Shown here in pieces: positions 1 to 11,400 of a stretch of DNA of 64,000 bases (the stretch's first letter is position 1; each line of letters starts with the position of its first letter). The DNA lies in contig JAHQIY010000004.1 in assembly GCA_019054805.1 (NCBI GenBank), forward strand, positions 62,001-126,000, written 5' to 3'. The notes beneath the pieces were generated by a model. That model saw nothing but the letters and a program-made list of their open reading frames with translations. It was not told the DNA's origin and did not search any database. Origin of the DNA: Brachionus manjavacas (lineage: Eukaryota; Rotifera; Eurotatoria; Ploima; Brachionidae). The translations under genes were made by a program, and so were the position numbers.

Positions 1-1
1 T

Positions 2-346
2 AAATTGTTCGAAAAAATGTTGACTGATTTAAGTAAATCCCAAGATTCTTTCGAACTTAAGCATAAAAGAGATAATATCCTAATAATAGAAGCTGATAAG
101 CTATCTTTAAGTGATTTTCAATTTATAAGTTCAAGCTCTGCTAATCGAATTCTTAATGGTCAAGTTTATTTAGAACCTAAATATTGTTCGTGTAAATACT
201 TTTTAGAATTTGGTATTTGCAAACATTATATAGCCTTATGCAAATTAAGTAATAAAGAATTTGATGAAGCTGATCGTGAGTTTGCCAAACTTAAGAAAAA
301 AGGTAGACCACCAAAATCAAATAATGGTGCTTTAAATAAAGACTAA
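2..346 (+). CDS. C-terminal part of a SWIM zinc-finger protein, MULE transposase-like (5' end outside window)
   Basis: The frame is open to the left edge of the window and ends at a TAA at 344-346, so only the last ~114 codons are seen. Around codons 59-75 there is a CxC...CxH pattern (CSCKYFLEFGICKHY), the SWIM zinc-finger signature. SWIM fingers sit at the C-terminus of MULE transposases and of proteins derived from them. After the finger come a charged stretch and a basic RPPK motif, a common AT-hook-like ending. The stretch has no stop or frameshift, unlike the MULE copy at 48970-50455, so it may be a young transposon or a domesticated gene. The true start cannot be seen. The SWIM call is firm; the MULE assignment is inference. 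Confidence 0.6.
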   Translation, partial: KLFEKMLTDLSKSQDSFELKHKRDNILIIEADKLSLSDFQFISSSSANRILNGQVYLEPKYCSCKYFLEFGICKHYIALCKLSNKEFDEADREFAKLKKKGRPPKSNNGALNKD

Positions 347-1130
347 TTTGTATAATTTGTTTGTTTAAATTACAGAAATTATTATTTATTAAAGATTTAT
401 TTTTTATATCAAACATTTATTTTTTATATTAAAAAAAATTTTTTTTTATTTACAAATAAAAGTATTTATTTAAAAAAATAATTTGTTTATAACACCTTTT
501 TTTTTGTTTAATTGTAGTGCAAAACTATTTAAAACTATATTGTTTTTGTTTAGGAAAAAATAATTCTTATTTAACTTAATTGTTATCTCAAGAGAAATTG
601 TAGATTACTGTAATTTCTTTAAATTCTGAGTCTCTGGGTACACATTGGAGTTGCTTAAAAATTTTTTTGTGATTAACAGGTTTTCCCAACTTTTTAAGAT
701 TCGGTTTGACTGAAATCTTAAAATTCCAACGTTGAATTTCGCTTGGGTCGCTAGCGAACTTTCTATTTGAAATTTAGCTTTTAAATCACATAATGACGCT
801 ATAAATTTAGAACAAGATTGCTAAGCCAAAGGTCTAATATCAAAATATTTCTGTTATTAAAAAAAAAAAAAAGCAATAAAAAACATTTTCATTTGTTCAT
901 ATCTTTACAATTAATTTGATTAAACTTAGTTGTTAAAATACAAACAGTTAATTTACTAATTAAACATTATTTTTATTTGTTTCATATACTAGATAATTAA
1001 AACATAATTGATTTTTGATACAGAAAATTATCAATTTTATCCATTTGATACCAAAAAGTAAAAATTTCCATTGGCATATCATATCAGATTAAAAATGTCC
1101 AATTTGTGATCACATGTATAATATTGTAAA
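347..1130. other. AT-rich intergenic DNA, no gene seen
   Basis: Homopolymer-rich sequence with stops in all frames. No RNA gene or recognisable repeat was found. It may include the promoter of the P4-ATPase gene, but no clear core promoter element can be singled out. Confidence 0.4.
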
Positions 1131-1139
1131 ATGACGAAA
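1131..1139 (+). other. Candidate first coding exon of the P4-ATPase (ATG ACG AAA)
   Basis: ATG-ACG-AAA is followed directly by a good splice donor (GTAAGT). It would join in phase 0 to the first recognisable exon at 2111, which itself has no ATG. The resulting intron would be 971 nt. This is the best upstream ATG-plus-donor I see, but three codons are too little to be sure; a different 5' exon is possible. Confidence 0.25.
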
Positions 1140-1164
1140 GTAAGTCCTAATCGCAATATTCTTA

Positions 1165-1290
1165 AATTCAGTTTATTTTACCCTATTCTACCTTATTTTT
1201 TTTTTTTAATATTTTTTGACTTTATTCAACTTTATTTTATTTTTCATTCTGAAGGAGCTTAAGCTCGGTACAGTAAACAGTCAAAAATTA
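1165..1290 (+). mobile_element. 3' tail of a jockey/CR1-like LINE
   Basis: T-rich 3' UTR followed by the motif GGAGCTTAAGCTCGGTACAG, a short hairpin with GAGCT/AGCTC arms. The same motif ends the larger LINE copies at 7730-7750 (+) and 16670-16695 (-). Only the tail is present, so this is a 5'-truncated insertion. Confidence 0.55.
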
Positions 1291-2110
1291 AAATAAAACT
1301 AGTCAACTGTTTACGCAATCATGCAAATTTTATGTACATCAATAATTAGGTCAATACGGCCTATAATAAGATGATTTGTTAATTTGAAAATTTCACACGA
1401 GTTGGTTTTGGTTGTTATTGTTGAAAGCAAAAAAAAGAATGTCTAATAATTTGCCTAATATTGGCCTTTTTGAATAATTGAAATTTATTTCTATCAAAAA
1501 TATCACGTAACTTGAAAAAAAAAATTTGAAATTTAAATTTTCAAATTAATTAAGAACATATTTTAATTAAAAAATGACGACAAGTGTTTGCATGATCCTC
1601 TCTCAAAATTTACACATTAATCTGAATTCAAAACTTTGATCAAAAAATCGCTTTTAATTGCCACAAAATTTGAGAAATCAAAAACTTTCAAAATCGGTCA
1701 GACTGATTCATGTTAATGAGCGTCTTTTTTTTTCCATTTTTTTTTGAATAGTAGCCAGCTTTTATAAATTATAATTTGAAAAATCCATAAAAATAAATGC
1801 ATTTTGTATATTTTTATTTAATTTCTAAGATTTGTGTGTAGACATCCACCTTTAATAATTATTTACTGACCCAAATATAAATAAATTCAAATAGACTAGA
1901 ATTTTAAATTGGAGGATGTTGCGCGACAAGCAATATTTTGCTTGTTAAAAATATTTTTTCTCAAATATCCGTGACACACAAAATTACAATGAGAAAACAA
2001 AAAATCGATGAGATGATCGATAAAATTCCCTGGCTAAAAAATTTTTTACAAAAAATTGTAATAATTATAATTAATAAAACGAATTAAACAAATAAATAAT
2101 TTTTTTTAAG

Positions 2111-2467
2111 CGGTTGAGAGACACTCGTCAAAAGTATCAGAATAATAGAATTATTTTCTTAAATAATAGTTTGCCTGAGGACTACAGTGGCGAAAAACCA
2201 TGTCCATATGCCTCTAATCGAGTTTGCACCTCAAAAGTAACTTTTTGTTTTATATTTCAAATTATTGATTTCTAAAAAAAATTATTTTTTTAGTATACTT
2301 TTTTGAATTTTTTGCCAAAAAACCTCTACGAACAGTTCAGACGCATTGCCAACTTTTACTTTCTGCTAAATATAATTGTCATGTTTTTGCTCCCCGATCC
2401 ACCCAAGAATCCATACACCAGCATGATTCCTCTTTTAATGGTCATCACATTCACAGCAATAAAACAA
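2111..2467 (+). CDS. P4-ATPase exons 1-2 (N-terminus, M1-M2)
   Basis: Exon 2111-2236 follows a T-rich acceptor and encodes the conserved N-terminal stretch ending NRVCTSK before a GTAACT donor. After a 57-nt intron, exon 2294-2467 begins [20 protein letters not shown], the typical P4 segment entering M1. It continues through two hydrophobic helices (M1 ~[14 protein letters not shown]2 ~[11 protein letters not shown]) and ends at KQ with a GTATGA donor. Both exons are phase 0. The next exon at 9377 continues directly with [11 protein letters not shown], as expected for the family, across a 6.9-kb intron. Confidence 0.92.
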
Positions 2468-5400
2468 GTATGAATTTTTTCATTTTTTCACTCAGTATTT
2501 CAAATAAAATAAGATAAAATTAAAATATTAAAATACTAAACAAAAAAAAAGTCTATAATTAAAAGTGAAAATTTTTCTCTTATGTTTCTCTGTAATTGAC
2601 ACAAAAAAACTTATTGAAATGAGCTCGTGACAGTTTAAATGTTAAAAGTATAAATATGAGTCTAAGCTTAGTAAAAAGTATATTTTTAATGTTGTTTGGT
2701 AAATCTAGTCTGTCTGAAATGGTCATAAATTTCCAAAAAGGCGAATGTCTGAGGTTGTATATTTTTCTCGGAATCGTAGCTAGATGCATGTGATTAAATA
2801 CTTGAACTTTGAGAAAATAAATTATTCATATTGTTTGAATATAATTATCAAAAATTGAATTAAAATTTTTTTTCGGAATGATCAATTTTAAAAGAATTTT
2901 AAATATTAACTGTGCCATAGGAAAGATGAAGAAAAATTTTTAAGTTAGAAAAAAGAAAGCGTCAGTGGTGTAGCGGTTATCATTGTTGCCTTCCAAGCAG
3001 CAGATCCGGGTTCGACTCCCGGCTGACGCATTTTTTTTCAATCTGGAGAATAAAAAAAATGAAATGATTGACATGAAATAAACAAAATTTGGAAAATTAG
3101 AAAAAATGCTTTTTTTTCAAAATTTTAACAAAGTGAAGATTTTTTTCAGATTTTAGTCAACTATAGATTTTTAAAAAAATTACTCCGTGACGGGGAATTG
3201 AACCCCGGTCTCCCGCGTGACAGGCGGGGATACTCACCACTATACTATCACGGATCTATTAATTCTATTTAGTGTAAAAAAGGATGATTGTTCTCTCAAT
3301 GAGTATGTGCATAGCTTAAGCTTTTATTAAAAAATAAATTAAAACTCAAAATATCGAATTTTTTTTTTAATATTAATTAATTTTTTGCTTTCAAATAAAA
3401 TTTTCAAATTGCCAAGAATTAATTAATGTATTTTTTTATAACTCGAGTACATTTTTTCAAACAATCCAAAATTTAAACCGAAAAATGGTCAAGAAAAATT
3501 ATTTATTTATAAAAAATTAAAAATTATATAAATTCTTTTTGATATGTACATCCTAATGCAACAAAAAAAATATTTCCAAAAAAATTTGTGAAAACTTATT
3601 CTGTATTTTTTGTTAGTTCGCACTAAGTTTTCAAATTGCATTTTTAATTGAATATTAATTATATTTTTTTAAAGAGAAAATAATGTCAAAAAAATTCTTG
3701 TCAATTTTTTTGGTTGCCTAGCTGTCTCCCTAATTAACTTGTTTTTTTTTAATTATTTAATGTCTAAAAAAATTGTCGAAATAAACTTATGTCAAAATAA
3801 GAGGTTACCCTTTATATTGTACTCGATTCGATTAATTGAGACTGCGTCTTTTTAATCGTTCTAGACCTATTTACTTGAATAAAATTTACAAGAACTTCTC
3901 TTACTTTATACTCAACCTGAATCCATAAATCGTAGCTGCGTCTCAGATCCTTTTATTTCCCTGTTTTTACCTTAAAATAAAAAGAGCAAATGTTTTACTT
4001 TCCAAACTAATTTTCAAAATAATTTTCTTTGAGTAAAAACCTCTTTCGCCATTGTTTCATTGTTCAAGTAAAGAGTTTTAGAATTTTATCATTAAGCTCA
4101 TGATATCAGAAACTAGACTCGAATATTTTTTAGTAAGACTTAGAAAGACAAAACAAATTCAACTGTCTAAATCAATCTCAAGGAAATTTCTTTCACAAAA
4201 TTGATAAGGGAGACTTTTTTGTGAGCCAATATTGCTTGTGAATTCAAAATTATTAATTTACTGTCAAGAAATTTATTTGACTGTCAAAATATTTATTTTA
4301 TTGTATAGAAAAAAATTTGACATTCTATATACTATTATAAAATAATATGATTCGTCGTATTTAGTAACTGTGCTAAAATAAAAGTGCAAAGAATACAAAA
4401 TATCATACCAGGGTACTGAGGCTCAATTAATAAAAGGACTAAACGATAATACCACGACAAACCCAGTCAATTAAAATTTGATGTTGCATCAATGAAAAAA
4501 AAAAATTCATCGAATTATCATCGATGCGGAGTGATCGGATTCATTATGTTGCATCAATGAAAAATATAAATTTCCTCGGTTTTTCATATATTTCAATAAA
4601 TTTTTTTTCATCGAGTTAATATAAATTTAAAAGTAATTTATCAATTGTAATTTCTTTATTTTAATTTAATTTATAAAATATTTTTGAAAAAAATAATAAA
4701 ATACTCAAGTCTGTTTAAGAAAATTCAAAATAAACTATTAAAAAAATTTATTCTAATAACAAACAAAAAATTAATTTAATTATACTTTGTAAATAAAATA
4801 TACAATTTTCATTTAAATTAAGAAAAAAAAATTTATAACTAATATTATTAACAAAAACTGTTAAAAAATTATGGTTTATGGTTTCTCATCATTTAACAAT
4901 AATTTTAAAGTTCTCTTTGACGTATTATACTACTTATTAAAGTCGGCATCGCTAGTCGTGTGATTTTGATTTTTTTGACCATTTTAAAGTTGTTAAACTA
5001 TCTCTAATTGTAAGGTTTCTAACAGAGGTCTAATTCTGGAAAATTTCTTAATTCCCAGTGCTCTTTTAATTAATAAATTTTGTCTTATGTCTAATATATT
5101 TGACATTTTTTCGAACAGTAAATTAATAATTTTTAATATACTTTTATTTTGACTACTTGAATCTTTTACTTAAGCCTGCGATTTCTTGATTATATAGATT
5201 TTTTTTCATTTTTTACCCCTCTTTTATGTAATCAAGACTTTAAAATTTTAGATTTTAAATGGATCGATTATTATTTATGAAAATTAATGCGATTTTCATA
5301 AATAATTTCTTTTTTTTTAATTGTAATTTCTATTTTTGTGCTTCTTTTTCAATTTGCCTATGAGGCTTTAAATTTTTTAAATAAATAAATATACAGGTAA

Positions 5401-8400
5401 GAACAGCCATTTTTGTAGACTTTTGAACCTTCAAAAAAAAAACATTCTCATTTTCTTTCATGAATGATCTTTTAAGTAAAGAAATAGTTTTTAGTTTATC
5501 TGACGAAAAATCTGTCTTTGATTGTGCACGTATTGTATCTGCAAAGAAAACTTAAAATGGGTCCTAAAAGTACCTGTAATTAATGAAAGTATGTGTGTAA
5601 GATAAGACTAAAGATCCAAAATTAAAGATTTAAATTTATCTTTTAAAAACCAGCAAATTCTACCAAGAGCAAAGCAATTAATTTAAAATTGTATAAAATC
5701 CTATTTAAATATGATAGCTTGACGAAATTTTCGAATATTGTTGTATGGTCATGTGATATGATGTATTTAAACTTTATTTTTGGAAATCGACTCCAATTGA
5801 TTGATAAAATTCATAACGCAAATAATTTTTTTTAATCGATAATTAAACGGATTTTAAAAATCAAGGAAATAGTCTAAAGAAAGAATTGGCAACATCGTTA
5901 TATCATAAATTCTCTAATAAAAAATAATATTTTTTGATTATTTCTTACTATTCATTTCGAGATAGATAAGTAATTTTATAGTCAACTAGGAAAAATTTCG
6001 ATTCAATAATCGACAAACTTTAATTGATTAATTGATTGAAATTTCTCATATACAGGCGTGCTTATTTACCAATTAAAACTGACATTCCTTTTTTATAACA
6101 TTAATCAACTAACATATAATAGAATGCTAAATCTGTCAATGAAGCGGCATCAGGACCTGACCAAATACATAATTTAATGTTAAAAAACTTACCTAGAAAT
6201 TCATTAATAGAAATAATAGAACTTTTCAATTTATCTTTTCGAGAAGGTAGAGTCCCTAAAGCATGGAAAACATCGAACATTACTATGATTAAAAAAAAAG
6301 CCTCTTCTTTACAAGATCCTTTAAATTAAAGACTAATTAGTATAACGAGTTGTTTAGGAAAGCTCCTGGAACGCACAGTATTTTCAAGATTATACAATTA
6401 TTTGGAACCAAATTCACTCCTTATCCAGGAGCAATCTGGATTTAGGAAACACCGGCGAACATCAGATAATCTTTTCTTTTTAGTTCAAAAAATTGTGGAA
6501 TCATTTAATTGAAAAAAAAGAGTTTGCAGCCTTTTTTTTGATATTTCTAAAGCCTTTGATAGGGTTTGGCATGAAGGTCTACTTTTTCAATTGATTAAAA
6601 TGAATCCACCTCATTACTTGACTAACTAGATTAGATCCTTTTTAGATAGTAGGACATTAAAGGTAAATGTGAATGATCATCTGAGCGAAGAATATTAAAT
6701 AACTGCAGGTGTTCCTCAAGGCTCAGTAATTAGTCCTCTTTTATTTAGTATTTATATTAATGACATCCCCAAAAGAAACAAAACAAATAACGAATACTCT
6801 CTGCTTTTCGCAAATGATCTAGTTACATTCTTCATTTATAACAAAAAAGGGAACCTAGAAAATAAGATTAATAAATACACCAACGAACTAGAACAATGGC
6901 TTATTAAATGGAAAATGAAGATATCAGTTGAAAAGTCGTGTTCAGTAGTCTTCTCTAGGTACGAAAAAGAGGGTGATAATCTAAACTTAAAAATCTATGG
7001 AAACAAAATTGTGAGCCAAAAATAAATCAAGTTTCTTGGTATTAAATTTGATTCTAAGTTAAACTTTAATATACTAGTAAAAGAAATTAAAGAACGCTGC
7101 AATAAAAGGCTAAATATTATTAAGATATTGTCAAACAAAAAATGGGGTCTCAATCAAAACACACTAGGAAATTTATATAAATCTTTAGTTCGGATCGATC
7201 TTTAGTCGGATCGATTTTAGACTTTTCTTTTCCTTGCTTGAATTCATTTTCAGAAAATAATATCAAAAAACTACAAGCAATTCAGAATACAGCAGTAAGA
7301 TCTATCCTTAAGTTAAAATATGATACTCCCTCCAACATCGTGCAACATGAAGCTTTTAATAAACTAAAATTACTAACAGTCTCGAATCGTCTTTTTGAGT
7401 TGAGTGAGAAATATGTTGGGACAGGACTGAGTCATTCTATTTCATTGGTTGAAAGACTGGTGAAAGAATACAAAGAAGGTTTCGAATCAAGATTTATTGA
7501 ATACCCAACTCCATTGTGTAATTGCTACCTTACTATTTCTTCTTTTTTTCCTGAAACTTGAACTATTTAAACATGTGCCACATGTAACAATCTTTTCCAA
7601 TTTATGTCTTTTCAACTTTCATTTTTTTAGCTTATTTACCCTATTTTGATTCTTTTTTTTTATCTAATTTTATTAACTTTAATTTTATTTTTATTTTATT
7701 TTTTTTATTTTATTTTCAACTTATTCTGAAGGAGCTTTAGCTCGGTACAGAAAACAAATAAATAAATAAAATAGATAAATAAATGTCCGCAAAATCTTCA
7801 TATGGACTTGGACTTTGGAAAAGAAATCAGGATATCATTTCAATTCGATCTTTTCAATTCAGAAAAACTTGAATAACCTTTTTACTAAAAAAAATAATAT
7901 AGTCTGTAATATGCTTAATGGTTAAGCAAATTTGCTCAATCTGAAAAAATATTTCTGCAAAAACTCTGCAATGTATTTGCACACTTGATTGTATACTTTT
8001 TAATGGCGTGCAAAATGCAGATAATTATAGAGTATTATGCAGACATATTCGGATTAAGCAAATTTGCTTATAATTAAGCGTATTACAGAACTACATTATT
8101 TTTTTTTAGTAAAAAAGTGATTCAAGTTTTTCTGAATTAAAACGAACTTCACAAACCCACTTGGAATTTTTTTTTAAAGAAAAAATAAAAATCTTGGGGT
8201 CGGACTTTTAAAAAAAAAATTTAATTAAACAAAATGATTATTTAAAAATTTAAAAATATGTTGAAAATTGATTTTAAATTTTTAAAGTTAGTTTTGCAAT
8301 AGTTTTTTACTTTTTTTAAATTTTTTATACTTTTTTTTCTAAATAAACACTAATAATATTAATTTTTTTAAATTATTCAATAGCTAAAACATCTGTCAGA

Positions 8401-11400
8401 AATAACTAAATTTTAGTAATAATAACAACAATAATAAAAATAGCTTAAAATGGCTCAAAATTCATTTAAAATTTTAACAAATATGTTAATTATTTTTAAA
8501 GATTTGTTTTAAGTTTTGTGCAAATCAGTACAAATTGATTAAAGAACAGAAAAATGTAAAAAATTAAATAACTTTTTTTCTAAAGGTCTAAACTTAGTTT
8601 TGTAAATGCAACATAGTTATTTAATAAAAGTTATTTAATTTTTTTTACACTTTGTTCTGTTCTTTTGTATTGAACCACAATTGACCTTTTTTATACCAAT
8701 ATTCATTCTGAAAAAGTAATCAATTTATTTTTTGAACAAAATTTCTCCCAACTTCACCCTTTCTTAATTTTGTAAAATAATCGAAAAATTTTTGTCAAAC
8801 TTTTAAACCATAATTTTAGAAAAAAACAATAATATAAATCTACGTTTAAAAATTAATAATTCTTTAAATTTTTCGGATACAATCCTCAGGTTACAATTGT
8901 TTTCTTGATTTTTAATTTTTTTTAAGAATTAGCATTAGCTCGGCACAGATTAACAAATAAAAAATGAAATCTATTTCTTTAATAAATCTAAGATTTCTTT
9001 AATAAATTAATTTTAAAATTTAATACAATACACAATTTTTGGTAAATTTTCGTTTAAATCTTTTTATCAAATTATGAAATTCAAAAAGAAAAGAGAAACA
9101 ATTTCAAAATGTCAGTGAGCACCTGAGCGGCAAAAACGATCCAGTCTCAATTTATGATTTCAAAGTTTTAATAAAAATTAATTAAAATTTAATTTTCTTT
9201 ATAATTAAATTTTTTTTTGATCACTAGTTTACTGTTCATGTAAATTTTTTTAAAAAGTTATTTAGCCTTTGCTAATATTGACAAGGTGAAAGGGAATTTA
9301 TGAAAATAGTTCGAAACCTAAAAGATGAGAGCCATTTTTTGTGTGCAATTTTGTTAAATTTTTTAAAACAATAAAGGCCTATGAAGATTTTCTGCGACAC
9401 AAAAGTGATGCTCGAATAAACAAAATAAAGGTACGAGTTATAAGAAATGGACATTTTGTCAATTTGAAAAGAAAGGATATTCAATGTGGTGACATTGTGG
9501 AGGTACATTGCGATCAACCTTTTCCGTGTGACTTGATGCTATTGCACAGCTTGGACGAGAATGGCTCATGTCATGTGACTACAGCTAATCTTGACGGCGA
9601 AACAAATCTAAAACTTCGCACAGTTCCTAACAAACTTGCGTCAATTCAAGTTGACGATTTAGCAACTATTCGCGGGGTTATCAAATGTGACAAGCCTAAT
9701 GCTGATTTGTATGAATTCAAAGGCAATATTCAAATAAATGGTCATGAATAGTAAGAACAAAAAATAAGATAAAATTGAAATTTATTTTTTAAATCAAGTC
9801 CTGTAAATAATGATAGTGTTCTTTTGGCGGGTTCGACTCTTAAAATAGCACCTGTTATTTATGGCAAGTGTTTAAGCATTTTTAAAATTTAGAAACCTTT
9901 ATTTTTTGTCACAAAAAGGATGTGCCATTTACACAGGAAAAGAAACAAAAATAATGCTCAATTCAAAGTTTAAGATGAGCAAAATGTCATGTATAGAAAA
10001 AACTATGAATAAGTTCATAGTTTTTTTTCTCATTTTGCTGGTGTTCTATGTAGCTACGTGCCTAGTTGGATCAATTTTGACCGGTGATTTGTACACTAAA
10101 CACTGGTATCTGAAAGATCGAGAGCCCCAGTTTTACGTATACTAAAATTGGTTTTTATTTTTTTTGGCTTTTTCAATTTTTTGTCTAGGATAACAAATTT
10201 GTGTATTATTCAATTGAAGTGATGTCTCAGTTTAGCATTTTTAGTTACATCATACCAATATCCTTGTACATTTCAATAGGTAAATTCAATTTTTCTGAAT
10301 TATGCTAAATATCATATTTTTATTTTCAAGAGACTCAGAGATTTATTGGGACCAAATTTTTTGAGTGGGATCTAAAGTAATTTTATTTTATTCTAATTTT
10401 TACCATAACATTTAGTTATACCAAAAAACAAAAAACTTTTATCCATTTGTATAGAGACTCATTTAAACCATAACGATTTAGCATTTAAATTGGCAAAGTG
10501 AAAATTTAATACATTTATTAGAAAAATCCAAAATTTGAATCGAAAAATGGTTAAAATAAATTTGATATTTTCTATCTTTTTTTTTATTTTTAAATTAACA
10601 ATAATAACAATAAGCTACGGCAAGCAGGCTTGCGAAGACATCTATGGTATCTGGATGCATATAAACCTTGTTACCTATACAAAGACATTAATAGTTTTCT
10701 ATTCATAATAAGTACAATCTATAATTTATAATAAGTAAATGAAATACAAAACTATATTAAGAAAGATATAAAAAAGAGAAGAGCCAGGGTACTAGTTCTT
10801 TTAGTTGTTCTAGTTATAAATTCTTTTAAGTTTGTACTTTGAAATAAAACAAAAAGAAACTTCAATTTCAGATTTTTATTTTTTGTACTAAATTTTCACA
10901 TTGCAAATAAATTAGCTTTATGTGTGGTTCTTTATCAAATGCTATACTTAACTATATAAACACAATATCAGCAAATTTTTTAACTTAAAATCTTAAGCTT
11001 TCAACTAATGTGTAGAATAACTTTTTTTAGGGACAAAGCCATGCTGACAGTTTCTAGTTAAATTATTTTTGGATTAATAAATCCCAATGTGTTTAATTTT
11101 AAATTTTCAAAATAAATTTTTTAGTAGGTCTAAGAATTTTAAAAAGATTTAGAATAATAATTTAGAATTTTTTATTTTAATTTTTCTGAATTAATATTTA
11201 ATGGTCTTTCAAAATTTTAATTCAATTGATAGTTGAAATATTTAATGCTTAAGAGCGGCATTTTGAGGAATCTCCATTCAAAGAGACTTCTTTTTGACCA
11301 AAATAGTAAATAGAAACACCTTGTTTCAAAAGTATGGATTAATAAAATCGTGCAATTAGTTAGTTAAAAAATATGATTTTAAAATACTTGATTTTATGTA

